In this document: one piece after another, positions 44,892 to 54,404 of the stretch | Position numbering within the stretch: position 1 is the stretch's first letter | Layout of the letters: the number at the start of each line of letters is the position of its first letter | NCBI RefSeq assembly: GCF_030685535.1 | Contig: NZ_CP131599.1 | Coordinates: 682,001-746,000 of the forward strand | DNA length: 64,000 nucleotides | Reading direction: 5' to 3' | Source: Photobacterium leiognathi | GTDB lineage: Bacteria; Pseudomonadota; Gammaproteobacteria; Enterobacterales; Vibrionaceae | Notes under the pieces: generated by a model | Database searches by the model: none | What the model was told of the DNA's origin: nothing | Seen by the model: only the letters and a program-made list of their open reading frames with translations | Position numbers and translations under genes: made by a program

Positions 44892-45374
44892 TCATATCTT
44901 TTCGCCAAATATAAACATAAGACTACGTTGAGCATCTAAGTTTCCTTGTTTAGCAGCTTTGTGGAACCATTTTTTCGCTAATTTGTAGTTTTGGCTAACA
45001 CCTTTTCCTTCTAAGTACATCGTAGCAAGGTTGTTTTGAGCAAGAGAGTATCCTTGCTCGGCACCTTTGCGATACCACTTAACGGCACGTTTGTAATCTT
45101 GAAGTACTTCTATGCCATTGGCGTAAATCAGACCAAGGTTGTTTTGAGCACCTGCGTTACCTTTAATAGCTCTTTTCTTATACCAAATAACTGCTTGAGA
45201 CACATCTTCATTGTTTATATCAATTGCCGTAACATTACTGAGTAGTCCATCATTTTTTGTTTTATGTGTATAAAACCAAGGTTCATCTTCTTTTTGATCA
45301 ATCTTAGGTGAATATCCACCCTGAATAGTTAAAGTGAGAGCGATAGAAGCAACAACAAATTTGAAATATCTCAT
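44892..45374 (-). CDS. Sel1-like repeat protein, exported
   Basis: A 160-residue protein with an N-terminal hydrophobic signal (about 1-20) and three Sel1-like repeats of 36 residues: GNAGAQNNLGLIYANG, GYSLAQNNLATMYLEG and GNLDAQRSLMFIFGEK, each followed by the KxAxKWxxKAA half-repeat. These solenoids mediate protein contacts in the envelope. The repeats are close copies of one another. It has no evident cognate partner here. The upstream 486 bases hold no other gene that I can support. Confidence 0.82.
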   Translation of the reverse strand: MRYFKFVVASIALTLTIQGGYSPKIDQKEDEPWFYTHKTKNDGLLSNVTAIDINNEDVSQAVIWYKKRAIKGNAGAQNNLGLIYANGIEVLQDYKRAVKWYRKGAEQGYSLAQNNLATMYLEGKGVSQNYKLAKKWFHKAAKQGNLDAQRSLMFIFGEKI

Positions 45375-45860
45375 CGTTAGCCTTTTTGTGTATTTAAATA
45401 TGATGATTGACAGCCTGATACAACAGCGATCAATGATGTCTTTCCTATATGAACGGCAAAGTTGTCACTTTATTGCGAAAATTTTAAATTTTTTAATAAA
45501 TGAGATAGGTACTGGAGTATATAAAGTAGAAATTAACTGAATAACTATCATTTTCATTTTTCGCTTGTTGCTCTAATAAGTGAATTAAACAAAATATTTG
45601 TTAAGGCTAAATAGTATTTAGAGGACAGGATTATAAAAAAATTAGTAAGTTAACTATCTCACATGATGAAATTGTGGGTATTCGAAAGCAGTTTAATATG
45701 TATCGTGGTGTGTTTGCTCGTTTGGTGCACATAACATTTCGTAGACTACATAACAGGGAGCAAGGGCGAGCCATTCCAAGCTTTACTCCTACGAATAAAA
45801 GACCGATTTGATAATCTCATCAACGCTCGCTATTTAAATCTGATGCTGAAGGAGAAGATA
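45375..45860. other. Gene-poor stretch upstream of the Sel1 gene
   Basis: AT-rich DNA with only short frames on either strand, none with a ribosome site or coding-like composition. No attC-like sequence, inverted repeat or RNA structure was recognised. Confidence 0.45.
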
Positions 45861-46145
45861 ATGAAGGATCCGGATATCGAGTTATCTAAGTGGAAGCAAG
45901 AACGTAAAAAGGGAAGGCTTAGATTCGTTGTCCGTACTGCGACACCTGTTATTGTGGGAATGATGATATGGTGGAGTATTGAGCCAATGTTCATATCTGA
46001 AACGCCTTGGGGTTGGGTACAAACCATCGATATATTAAGCAAAGGTTTTGGGGCGGTGGTTGGTGCAATTACTTGTAGTTGCATATGGTGGTGGCGAGAG
46101 AGAAAGTATAAACGCCATATCGCTAAATTTGATAAACATATATAA
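45861..46145 (+). CDS. Small membrane protein of unknown function
   Basis: A 94-residue protein with two hydrophobic helices: about 28-45 (TATPVIVGMMIWWSIEPMF) and 56-78 (SKGFGAVVGAITCSCIWWWR), with basic ends on both sides (KWKQERKKGRLR, ERKYKRH) so that both termini should face the cytoplasm. AAGGAG stands six bases before the ATG at 45861, a firm start. I do not recognise the family. Confidence 0.65.
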   Translation: MKDPDIELSKWKQERKKGRLRFVVRTATPVIVGMMIWWSIEPMFISETPWGWVQTIDILSKGFGAVVGAITCSCIWWWRERKYKRHIAKFDKHI

Positions 46146-46258
46146 ACACTGTGTTCAAAGAGCCTAGTAATGATTCAACGCCATAAGAAAGTGGAATAGA
46201 AACTAGGCCGACAAAGAAAACCCAAAGCTAAGAATGAATTTGAGCACGGATACTTATA

Positions 46259-46639
46259 TCAAATTTCAAAATAGAATTTGTAATCACGCACACCATCAAT
46301 ATGCACGCCTTTTTCTCGAAGTTCTTGGTATTGCTTGAGCTTAATGGTTCTAAAATCCATGGCTTTTAGGGCAAGAATAATGCGCAGTTCATCCATCGAG
46401 CGTGTTTTCGCTTCTGCACTACACGTACCACAAATCACATGTGATTTTTGTTTAAAGCCTCCTTTATTGAGCCAGTTTAGATCTTTGCTGTCTTTACGTG
46501 TTCCGCAAAAATAACAGTGATTGTCTTGCTGTAATGCGGCTTGTTCCCTTAATGCTTTAGGGCTTGGTGTGGCGTTAGTTGGAGTCACATTTTGTTTCTT
46601 GCTACCACTAAACTGAGAGAACTGAACGACATTAGACAT
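46259..46639 (-). CDS. Zinc-finger/HNH-like protein of unknown function
   Basis: A 126-residue soluble protein with two cysteine pairs, CYFCG near residue 42-46 and CGTC near 70-73, with a histidine just before the second pair (SHVICGTC). This is the metal-knuckle layout of HNH-type domains, though the catalytic His-Asn-His helix is not obvious. The start is taken at 46639 with GAG about eight bases upstream; an ATG two codons earlier is also open. It is conserved-looking but I cannot name it. Confidence 0.6.
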   Translation of the reverse strand: MSNVVQFSQFSGSKKQNVTPTNATPSPKALREQAALQQDNHCYFCGTRKDSKDLNWLNKGGFKQKSHVICGTCSAEAKTRSMDELRIILALKAMDFRTIKLKQYQELREKGVHIDGVRDYKFYFEI

Positions 46640-46774
46640 AAGCATTGCTCTTTTTCATCAAGGGAATACAGCTTATAACAAGATTGTATCGTCATAAGGA
46701 TCTATATCCTATTGCTTGTGGCTTTAGTTAGTCAAATGCTCGTTTAGGTAACGGTGGCGTTATTTAAATTTAAG

Positions 46775-46845
46775 ACAAAAGAGTTAGCTTTATCTAGCAA
46801 TAGCTTTTCACGAAAGATAGCTTTGTGAGTGGCTAACTCTTTTGT
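46775..46845 (-). terminator. Long hairpin terminator after the chemoreceptor gene
   Basis: Outer stem ACAAAAGAGTTAGC with its complement (14 bases) enclosing a 43-base loop that can itself pair (AGCTTT and AAAGCT-like segments). It starts 33 bases past the stop of the leftward chemoreceptor gene. Confidence 0.6.
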
Positions 46846-46877
46846 TTTGTAGCGAATATGCTTCTTATTTGCTTGGG

Positions 46878-49184
46878 TTATGAGTATTGCTTGATGATAC
46901 TATCCATCTGTTCAGATTGAGTTTTTAGCTCAGCAGAAACAGCTTTGATCTCCAGAGACTTTTCATGAGTTGATAACGATGATTCTGCAATAACCGTCAT
47001 AGATTCACTGATATTACTGGTGACATTGGCTTGCTCGTTGGTGGCTTGCGCGATTTCCTGACTCATGTTTTGTAACTCATTGAGCATGGTGTGAATGTCG
47101 TGAAGGTGTTGATTATTAATATGACAGCTCTCGACACCGTTATTGAGTAGCTGGTGGGCTTGCTCAACACTTAATGCAACTTTGCTCGATTCATTTTGCA
47201 GACGTTCAATTTTCTCTTTGATGTTTTCTGTTGAATCTTTGGTCATTGAAGCAAGAGTTCGCACTTCATCGGCAACCACGGCAAATCCACGACCATGTTC
47301 GCCTGCTCGAGCAGCTTCAATCGCGGCATTTAAGGCAAGCAGGTTAGTTTTCTCGGCAACGGTATTAATGACGTTTAGTACATCGGCAATGTCTTCACTT
47401 TCCGTTTTTAGCTGGTTAATAATGGTGAGAGCTTCATTCATTTGTGCCATTAGTCCATCGATGTCATTCATTAGTTGATCTGCGCTTTGAATTGAAACAG
47501 TGCTTTTGCTATTGGCTTCTAACACATGGGTTGAAGCGTTATCGGTATAACGTGCAATCTCATTGACTGAGGTGGTCATTTCAGTAACCGCTGCGGCAAT
47601 GTTTTCACAGTTAGCACTTTGCTTACTGGCTGATTGCGACATAGTGACAGCGTTGTTTGAGATGGTACTAGATTGGTTTTTTAGTGTTTGGCTAGCGTGA
47701 GAAAACTGATTAAATGAGTCTTCAAGAGTGGCAATGAATTGGTTAAATGAGGTGGATAGATCATTTACTTCAGAGCCACCATTGCGGATTGTTAAGCGTG
47801 CAGAGAGATTCTTATTATCACTAATCGCAATGATCTTTTTCGATAATATCTTGATAGGTTTAGCGATAGATTCTCCAATAAAGTAGGATAAGAATGCAGC
47901 CAACAACAGCAGTAATACACTACAAATAGCGACTGCTTTATAAAGTTGGGTTTTGAGTGCGCTAACATCTGCTAAGGCTTCTGCTTTATCGATTTCACTG
48001 ATGATCATCCAATGCTGATTCAACAGGGTGATTGGGGCGTAAGCGGAAAGCACAGCAATATCACGATAATCAGTGATGGCATGGCTACCTGTTTTGCCAT
48101 CTCGGGCAAATTGTACACTTGAGGTATTTACTGGCTGAAAGCCAATGGCGGTATCTTTTTTACTAATGTTATCAATTACATTACTTGAAATATTATTCGC
48201 TTGAAGGGTTTGTAAATAGGCTTGTTTATCTTCAATAAAGAAACGGGACTGGCTACGTAGGGTAGAATCCATTCCTACTAAATAAATCTCACCGCTTTTA
48301 CCTAACCCGGCTTTATTCCAGTTTTGATCAAAGGTCATGATGTTGTTGATCGCATCAATCGGGGTTTGAATGATCATGTAACCAAGACGTTTCTGGTTAT
48401 CAAAAATAGGGGTAGAGAGAAATGATGACGGCAACTCGAATGAGGGAGTATAAGGCTTAAAGTCGGTTAAGGTAACTTCACCGTCGGAGAGTTTAAGCGC
48501 GCCATGATAAGCATTGGCTAAGCCACTATTTTTAAATGGGCCTTGTTGCAGGTTGGTCGCAAAATCCACTTCTTTAAACACGCTGTACACCACGTTACCT
48601 TGGTTATCGACCAGGAAAATGTCATAAAAACCAAAGGATTCTAGGTAGTGACGAAGTACCGGATGGAAGACTTGGTGGGTTTTATTGTAGTCAGTATTTA
48701 GTGTGTCATTATCAAGAAAATGTTTTTGACCTAACTTGTTGCTGTTATTGGCGATATAGCGAGACTGTAGGCTCACTGCGGTATCACTGAGTTGCTCATA
48801 AATATTGCCGATTGTTGCTTCTTTGTTTTTGTCACGATAAAGGGCGGCAAATTGTTCTTGATAAAATTGCATTAAAGCCTGTTTATCGCCCATTGCGATA
48901 TCTTGGTTAGGATAGCTATTAAAGGCAGCATCAAAACGCTGCATGGCTTGCTTAATACTAGGATCGGATGAGAAGGTACCAATGAGGGTAGCTGTAGTAT
49001 TAAAGTGATTTTCGATTTCTGTTTTCTTAATTTCTCTGATTGAGATCAGCTGCTCAATCGCTCGGTCATAAAGTGCTTGTTGGCTTATTGCTGCACTTTT
49101 CCAAGCAATATAAATTCCTGACAACACCACACAGCAAGCACATAGGACTGATAAAGTAAGACTGATCTTATTTGCTATTTTCAT
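46878..49184 (-). CDS. Methyl-accepting chemotaxis protein
   Basis: A 768-residue chemoreceptor: a first membrane helix near 10-30, a large periplasmic sensor part to about 410 with dCache-like features ([29 protein letters not shown]), a second membrane helix near 412-432, a HAMP linker, and a long cytoplasmic signalling coiled coil with the conserved hairpin tip [24 protein letters not shown] split over the usual E-loop sequence. Ligand is not predictable. It feeds CheA/CheW and flagellar motor control. The stop side carries a terminator; no other chemotaxis gene is adjacent. Confidence 0.9.
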   Translation of the reverse strand: MKIANKISLTLSVLCACCVVLSGIYIAWKSAAISQQALYDRAIEQLISIREIKKTEIENHFNTTATLIGTFSSDPSIKQAMQRFDAAFNSYPNQDIAMGDKQALMQFYQEQFAALYRDKNKEATIGNIYEQLSDTAVSLQSRYIANNSNKLGQKHFLDNDTLNTDYNKTHQVFHPVLRHYLESFGFYDIFLVDNQGNVVYSVFKEVDFATNLQQGPFKNSGLANAYHGALKLSDGEVTLTDFKPYTPSFELPSSFLSTPIFDNQKRLGYMIIQTPIDAINNIMTFDQNWNKAGLGKSGEIYLVGMDSTLRSQSRFFIEDKQAYLQTLQANNISSNVIDNISKKDTAIGFQPVNTSSVQFARDGKTGSHAITDYRDIAVLSAYAPITLLNQHWMIISEIDKAEALADVSALKTQLYKAVAICSVLLLLLAAFLSYFIGESIAKPIKILSKKIIAISDNKNLSARLTIRNGGSEVNDLSTSFNQFIATLEDSFNQFSHASQTLKNQSSTISNNAVTMSQSASKQSANCENIAAAVTEMTTSVNEIARYTDNASTHVLEANSKSTVSIQSADQLMNDIDGLMAQMNEALTIINQLKTESEDIADVLNVINTVAEKTNLLALNAAIEAARAGEHGRGFAVVADEVRTLASMTKDSTENIKEKIERLQNESSKVALSVEQAHQLLNNGVESCHINNQHLHDIHTMLNELQNMSQEIAQATNEQANVTSNISESMTVIAESSLSTHEKSLEIKAVSAELKTQSEQMDSIIKQYS

Positions 49185-49508
49185 TGTTTTCTTATTCCCT
49201 CAAGTACCTAACTCAACCGTGTTCATATCATTCTATATACCAATAAGGATTATCCTAATGGATGTGTAATCGATTTCATTATTTGGCGATAAGTTGCGAG
49301 TTGTTTCAGAATAAAGATGAAAATATTTTATGTTTAGTTGTTATTTAGTGATGCTTATAGCCATGAATTGTCATAATTCTTTAATATTTCAGATAGATAA
49401 AGCATCGTGTTGGCGGGAATATCCTAGAAAGAGTAGGGAATTTATCTTGTTAGCGATAATGAAATTCTCTACAATGGCGGCGTTTTTTACTAACGATAGA
49501 ATTTGATC
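49185..49508. other. Intergenic stretch between divergent genes
   Basis: 324 bases carrying the promoters of the chemoreceptor (leftward) and DUF3297 gene (rightward). No frame or motif that I can support. Confidence 0.45.
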
Positions 49509-49757
49509 ATGACAGATACTACATCACAACCAGCATTACCAGATCGTCTTTCAGGTAACCCTCGCAGCCCACACCACGTTGCAGAATGTTTTAACTACGA
49601 CATCGGCATTCGTCTAAACGGCAAAGAGCGTTTTGATGTTGATGAGTACTGCATCAGCGAAGGTTGGGTAAAAATCCCTTCACCTAAAGCACTAGACCGT
49701 CGTGGACAGCCAATGCTAATCACGTTAAAAGGTAAAGTGGAAGCATTCTACAAGTAA
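49509..49757 (+). CDS. DUF3297 family protein
   Basis: An 82-residue soluble protein that fits DUF3297 throughout: ALPDRLSGNPRSPHHVAECF, then GIRLNGKERFDVDEYCISEGW, and GQPMLITLKGKVEAFYK at the end. It is a highly conserved but uncharacterised proteobacterial family, sometimes listed as glutathione-peroxidase-associated. The start is the first ATG of the frame. A good terminator follows the stop. Confidence 0.88.
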   Translation: MTDTTSQPALPDRLSGNPRSPHHVAECFNYDIGIRLNGKERFDVDEYCISEGWVKIPSPKALDRRGQPMLITLKGKVEAFYK

Positions 49758-49779
49758 TGTAGATATGTACACAGAATTG

Positions 49780-49812
49780 AAAGCCTAGAGTATTGCTCTA
49801 GGCTTTTTTGCT
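49780..49812. terminator. Terminator between DUF3297 and the flavin reductase gene
   Basis: Stem AAAGCCTAGAG with its complement, 5-base loop, and a T run; can serve both convergent genes. Confidence 0.75.
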
Positions 49813-49835
49813 CTTGGAGTAAGTAAATTTGAGTA

Positions 49836-50447
49836 TTACTTCGGCCTTGCCACTGAAAATGTCTTTTCTAATACTGCGTATTCACTGCCGCCTAAACGTG
49901 AGAGTGGATTTACCTTTAATGCATCAATGACTAGGCGTTCTTGTTCGCTATTAATCACAGTCTCATCAATGTAAACCTGTTCAATTTCAGCGAAGATCAG
50001 GCTTTGTGGCGTTTCACCAATCTCTTTTACTTCATACAAACTGCAACCAAAAGCGATAGGGCAATCTTTAAGTCTTGGCAGATCAAAATCATCGAAAGGC
50101 ACTAAGGCTAAGTTTGATTGTTCAACCTCAGATTCACCATGATCTAATGTTGCTGCGGTTTGGGTTACTTGCTCTGCCAGTGAAATGTCTGCGATATGAA
50201 CCACCAGCTTTTTATTTGCGATGACATTACGGGTTGTGTCTTTGATTTCTCCACTTGGCTTTTTACCCACAGAGAACATTAATAGAGGTGGACTGCTTGC
50301 CACTGGGGTGAAATAGGAAAAAGGGGCAAGGTTATAGTTGTGCTCACCAGAATCTGTCAGTACCCATGCGATAGGGCGCGGGATAATAGTTTGGGTCATC
50401 AAGTGGTAGATTTGAGTTGACGAAAGAGAGCTGAGTTGCAAGTTCAT
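49836..50447 (-). CDS. Flavin reductase family protein
   Basis: A 203-residue FMN-binding split-barrel protein. The N-terminal IIPRPIAWVLT is the typical flavin-contact strand; NLAPFSYFTPVASSPPLLMFSVG and KDTTRNV follow as in flavin reductase-like proteins (NADH:FMN oxidoreductase group). It may act alone or supply reduced flavin to a monooxygenase, but no such partner is adjacent. The start at 50447 was chosen because the preceding 13 codons are not family-like and GGATAG stands upstream. Confidence 0.85.
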   Translation of the reverse strand: MNLQLSSLSSTQIYHLMTQTIIPRPIAWVLTDSGEHNYNLAPFSYFTPVASSPPLLMFSVGKKPSGEIKDTTRNVIANKKLVVHIADISLAEQVTQTAATLDHGESEVEQSNLALVPFDDFDLPRLKDCPIAFGCSLYEVKEIGETPQSLIFAEIEQVYIDETVINSEQERLVIDALKVNPLSRLGGSEYAVLEKTFSVARPK

Positions 50448-50562
50448 GGCACATCTATCCTTAGTGTTAGTCATCCTTGGATTCATTTTACGTTGGTAAT
50501 GGCTGAACTCAATCTATTCGTAGATAATAAAAAACCGACACGAGGTCGGCTTTTTGAAAAAA

Positions 50563-50994
50563 TTACGCTTTAATTACGTTCTTAAAGTGCTTTTTCTTTG
50601 TAAATAAGTAATCCACATCAGGCGGGAAATCTTTGTTTGTTTTGGCATGTTTCATCATGTCGAAAACTTTAAACTCTGCTAGCACCGCGTACTGGTATGG
50701 TTCAAAATTTTCACTGTTTGCCTGTAATGTTGGATCGTAGTATTTGCCATCTTTGAAAATGATTGCTTGGTCTACGATAGTTTCTTCATTACAACGATAG
50801 CCAAGAACATAACGCTCACCTTTGCAATAAATCACATTCATGTAACTGTTATAGAAGGTTTCATCTTCTGTAGTGGTACATGTCGCCAGCACTTCTGGGT
50901 CCATTGCCTCTACTGTCACAATACGGACTTTTTCAGCAATAAAGTTGCGTTCATTGAGTTGTTGGTGAATAGCTTCAAGACTTAGTTGAGTCAC
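50563..50994 (-). CDS. Conserved hypothetical protein, 143 residues
   Basis: A soluble protein of mixed helix and strand with no signal peptide: MTQLSLEAIHQQLNERNFIA, a cysteine-containing VIYCKGERYVLGYRCNEETI in the middle and a basic end FTKKKHFKNVIKA. No motif that points to activity. A short hairpin with ACGAG loop (50530-50550) and T run beyond its stop is its probable terminator. It is divergent from the TonB receptor gene, with a 388-base gap. Confidence 0.6.
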   Translation of the reverse strand: MTQLSLEAIHQQLNERNFIAEKVRIVTVEAMDPEVLATCTTTEDETFYNSYMNVIYCKGERYVLGYRCNEETIVDQAIIFKDGKYYDPTLQANSENFEPYQYAVLAEFKVFDMMKHAKTNKDFPPDVDYLFTKKKHFKNVIKA

Positions 50995-51195
50995 ATTAAA
51001 TACCGCGAAATGAAAAAAAACGGGCAGATTATACGACTGTTAATAACAAATGTCTTCGTTAAAAACAGTACCGAATACGGATAAAGGGCTTGTTCTTCGT
51101 GGTTGTGGCGATAAATTCATCAAGTTCATCTTTGCATATCTTTACAAACACCGACAAAATCTTTACGAATGCAAAGAATGTAAATTTAATGCAAA

Positions 51196-51210
51196 TGGTA
51201 ATAATTATCA
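51196..51210. promoter_or_regulatory. Fur box upstream of the TonB-dependent receptor
   Basis: TGGTAATAATTATCA, 14 of 15 positions matching the Fur 7-1-7 consensus TGATAATNATTATCA. It lies 173 bases before the receptor start, inside a gap with no real gene, and points to iron-responsive control. Confidence 0.65.
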
Positions 51211-51382
51211 CTTATATTCCTTTCTCGTTGCTGATAAGCGTATTTTTACTTATCAGCGGCAGGCCATGATTTGCTCTCGATATTATTAAAAACATTACCT
51301 TGTACTAGCTAACACAGGGGATAGCAGCAAATCAAACATGGCGTTTATTTTCGGTTATACGTTTATTTGGAGTTAAAGGAAT

Positions 51383-53473
51383 ATGTTTTCTAAAAGCCAG
51401 CTGACGCTGTTAATTGGTGCTGTACTTGCTGCACCTGTTACTTATGCTCAAACCATGGAAACGGATGAGCACATGGTGGTAACGGGTCGTGACTATGGTT
51501 ACAAGGCAGATACTAACTCAACAGCGATGCGTATGGAGATGACTCAATTAGAGACTCCTGGGCAAGTTGCAGTGATTGATGAACAACTTATCGATGAGCA
51601 GCGTGCAAGTACGCTGGGTGAGGTGTTACAGAATGATGCAAGTATTTCAGCTGGTGGTACTGGTCGTAACCGTGAGCGTTTCTCGCTTCGTGGTTTTGAA
51701 CTAGGTAGCAGCAGTGGTTTCCTACGTGATGGTCACCAACACTGGTCACATTACCGTCAGCCTGTAGAGCTATTAGAGCGTGTTGAAGTAATGAAAGGTC
51801 CTGCTGGTCTGCTTTACGGTAAATCTGCGCCGGGTGGCCTAGTTAACATGGTTGCGAAGAAACCGACTTACGAAACTCAAGTAAACTTTAGCCAAGATAT
51901 TGGCTCAAAAAATCATACTCGTAGTGTGTTAGATGTAAGTGGTTCATTAAACCAAGATGAAACACTACGTGCACGTGCTGTTGTTGCAAAAGAAGATTAT
52001 GACTCATGGCGTAAATACGGCGATGGTTCTACACCTTCAACCGATCGTTTTGTTGGCGGCCTATTTGTTGATTACGATATTAACGATGACGTGACATTGT
52101 CACTGCATTACGATCGCACAAATGATAAAGGTAATGTAGATTCAGGTGCTTACATTGTTGATGGTAAGCCTGTATTAGGTCGTGATCATGTGTGGGATGC
52201 ACAGTGGTCAAAAATTAACAACGAAGTTGAAAACTACGGCTTTGATGTTAAAGCTCAGCTAACCGATGTGTGGGCATTAAATACAGGCTTTAACTACCAA
52301 GATTTTAAACGTCACGATGTGGAAAGTTACCCGAATTTTGCAAACTTTGAAGAATCAGGTTTAGTGAAGCAAGGTGGTAATGATCGTCAAGATCATTGGG
52401 TATTTAAAACCGCTTATGCAGATTTTGTTGGTGAGTTTGATGCACTAGGTATGCAGCATCAGCTATTAGTGGGCTCTAACTGGCTAGGTTACAGTTACGA
52501 TCGTTTCCAACGTTCATTTAACTCTGTAGAAGTAGCACCAAACCAATCAACACCAGTACCAACATTTAAAGCGGGTAAGCCAAAAGTGTCTAATTCGTCT
52601 TATGATGCTTGGGGCTTCTATGCACAAGACATGGTGACGATTAACGATTACTGGCAGGTGTTAGCAGGCGTACGTTTTGACCGCCAAACGCAGGAAGGCA
52701 AAGCGGCAGAAGAAGCGGTTTCACCAAAAGTAGCAGCGATTTTCCATCCTGCTGAAAATGGCTCGATTTACTTAGCGTACTCAGAAAGCTTTGAACCTCA
52801 AGGTACAGTATCATCAGGTTCTAAAAACTACGTGAACGATGGTGAACAACTTGATCCACTACGTGGTAAGCAATATGAGCTTGGTACTAAGTGGGAACTG
52901 CTAGATAATCGTCTGTTCGTATCGGGGGCGGTATTTAACATCACGCAAGAGAATTCAACCATTGACGTTGAAGTGGGTAAGAATCTGTATAAGAAAACCC
53001 AAGCGGGCGAGCGTGTTCACAATGGTGCAGAACTTGCGTTACAAGGTAACGTAACTGATAAGCTAAGCATGAGCGCATCTGCAATGTACCTTGATGCTGA
53101 ATACACTAAAGATCAGAAATACCAAGGTAATCGTCCTGCGGATGTACCAGAATTTGCAGCAAGTGTTTGGTCTACTTACAACATAACACCTGCAACTGAT
53201 GTTAACCTTGGTGTGATTTATGAAGGCTCACGTTATGGTGATGCAGCAAATACCTTTAAGAAAGACGGTTACACTCGTGTTGATTTAGGTGTGGCGCACA
53301 CATACAAGTACGATGCTAACTTAGATATCATTGGCCGTATTAACGTAGAGAACGTATTTGATACTGACTACATGGCTGGTGGCGGTTCAACAAGTAAAGA
53401 CTATGTTGGTGCAACAGGCGTAACACTTGGCGAAGGCCGTAACTTTATGGCAACCGTTGAGTTCAAATACTAA
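51383..53473 (+). CDS. TonB-dependent siderophore receptor
   Basis: A 696-residue outer-membrane beta-barrel receptor. Signal peptide to about residue 22 (ends VTYAQ), TonB box-like EHMVVTGRD near 28-36, plug domain with GEVLQNDASIS and RFSLRGFELG, VEVMKGPAGLLYGKSAPGGLVNMV at the plug end, and 22-strand barrel ending in EFKY with terminal aromatic. It imports a ferric siderophore or similar chelate with energy from TonB-ExbBD, which is encoded just downstream. Fur box upstream; terminator at 53491. Ligand unknown, but overall resemblance is to the FhuA/FpvA-like group. Confidence 0.93.
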   Translation: MFSKSQLTLLIGAVLAAPVTYAQTMETDEHMVVTGRDYGYKADTNSTAMRMEMTQLETPGQVAVIDEQLIDEQRASTLGEVLQNDASISAGGTGRNRERFSLRGFELGSSSGFLRDGHQHWSHYRQPVELLERVEVMKGPAGLLYGKSAPGGLVNMVAKKPTYETQVNFSQDIGSKNHTRSVLDVSGSLNQDETLRARAVVAKEDYDSWRKYGDGSTPSTDRFVGGLFVDYDINDDVTLSLHYDRTNDKGNVDSGAYIVDGKPVLGRDHVWDAQWSKINNEVENYGFDVKAQLTDVWALNTGFNYQDFKRHDVESYPNFANFEESGLVKQGGNDRQDHWVFKTAYADFVGEFDALGMQHQLLVGSNWLGYSYDRFQRSFNSVEVAPNQSTPVPTFKAGKPKVSNSSYDAWGFYAQDMVTINDYWQVLAGVRFDRQTQEGKAAEEAVSPKVAAIFHPAENGSIYLAYSESFEPQGTVSSGSKNYVNDGEQLDPLRGKQYELGTKWELLDNRLFVSGAVFNITQENSTIDVEVGKNLYKKTQAGERVHNGAELALQGNVTDKLSMSASAMYLDAEYTKDQKYQGNRPADVPEFAASVWSTYNITPATDVNLGVIYEGSRYGDAANTFKKDGYTRVDLGVAHTYKYDANLDIIGRINVENVFDTDYMAGGGSTSKDYVGATGVTLGEGRNFMATVEFKY

Positions 53474-53490
53474 TTTGTAAACCTGTAATG

Positions 53491-53516
53491 AAAGGGGAAG
53501 TCATGGCTTCCCCTTT
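53491..53516 (+). terminator. Terminator after the receptor gene
   Basis: Stem AAAGGGGAAG with its complement and a 6-base loop. The T run is weak, so some read-through into the TonB2 operon is possible. Confidence 0.65.
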
Positions 53517-53630
53517 GTTACGATTAAGTATTATTGGCAAAGTTATTATCAGTTATAATCTTTAACTTTTTATTTTTAAAACTCTTTTTTATTTCTTGTA
53601 TTTAAAGATTACTCATTACTAAGTTTGATT

Positions 53631-54404
53631 ATGAATTTTATTAAAACCAGTTTAGCGGTTGTTATTTTGAGTGTAACAACTGGGGTACAGGCAAGCAGTC
53701 TTGATACAGCACGTTCGATTGAAAACAAAACCAACGCCGCATCGGCAGTTAGCCAAGACAAGATTGATCGTAATGCTGATGCTTCTATTGCGATGAAAGC
53801 TGAAATTGAGCAAATTCAAGAAGAATTAAAGAACCTTCAGGTGTACCACGATCACCTTGCACGTATGGTGGATAATCAAACCCAAGAAATCACGTCTATT
53901 CATGAGCAAATCGCCAACATCAAAGAGACTCGCCAAGGTGTTGTGCCTTTGATGTATCAGATGATTGATGGCTTATCGACGATTGTTGAGCAAGATAAAC
54001 CTATCAAGCACGACCAACGTCTAGCACGTATCGAAAAGCTACAGAGCATGATGTCTCAAGCAGATATCAGTGATGCAGAGAAGTTTCGTCGTATTCTGGA
54101 AGCATACCAAATTGAAATGGATTACGGCACTAAGCTAGGTACTTACCAAGATAAGATCGCGCTTGCTGGTGGTAAAACCATTGAAGCTGATTTGTTGTAC
54201 TTAGGTCGCATGGCATTTGTAGCGCGTAGCTTAAATGGTTCGCACTACTGGAGTTGGAATAGCCAGACAAAACAATGGCAAGCGCTTGATAGCAGCGAAG
54301 CTGAAAACATCAATAAAGCGTTTGAAATGGCAAATAACCAAGTTGCACCGAGTCTATTACGTTTACCTGTTTCAGCAACTGTCGCTAACGTGGAGAGCAA
54401 ATAA
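53631..54404 (+). CDS. DUF3450 periplasmic coiled-coil protein of the TonB2 system
   Basis: A 257-residue exported protein: signal peptide to about residue 21 (ends VQASS), then a long coiled coil (about 30-115) and a helical end. It belongs to DUF3450, regularly the first gene of TonB2-type clusters in Vibrio and Shewanella. It probably bridges receptor and TonB2 complex in the periplasm. The stop codon overlaps the ATG of the next gene (ATAATGA-type junction), a sign of translational coupling. Confidence 0.85.
   Translation: MNFIKTSLAVVILSVTTGVQASSLDTARSIENKTNAASAVSQDKIDRNADASIAMKAEIEQIQEELKNLQVYHDHLARMVDNQTQEITSIHEQIANIKETRQGVVPLMYQMIDGLSTIVEQDKPIKHDQRLARIEKLQSMMSQADISDAEKFRRILEAYQIEMDYGTKLGTYQDKIALAGGKTIEADLLYLGRMAFVARSLNGSHYWSWNSQTKQWQALDSSEAENINKAFEMANNQVAPSLLRLPVSATVANVESK

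Noticed and set aside
45334..45540. 68-codon rightward frame
   Set aside because: Overlaps the Sel1 gene start in antisense and shows no ribosome site.
51050..51289. 79-codon rightward frame before the TonB receptor
   Set aside because: No ribosome site, contains the Fur box, and the composition is not protein-like; treated as the receptor's leader region.
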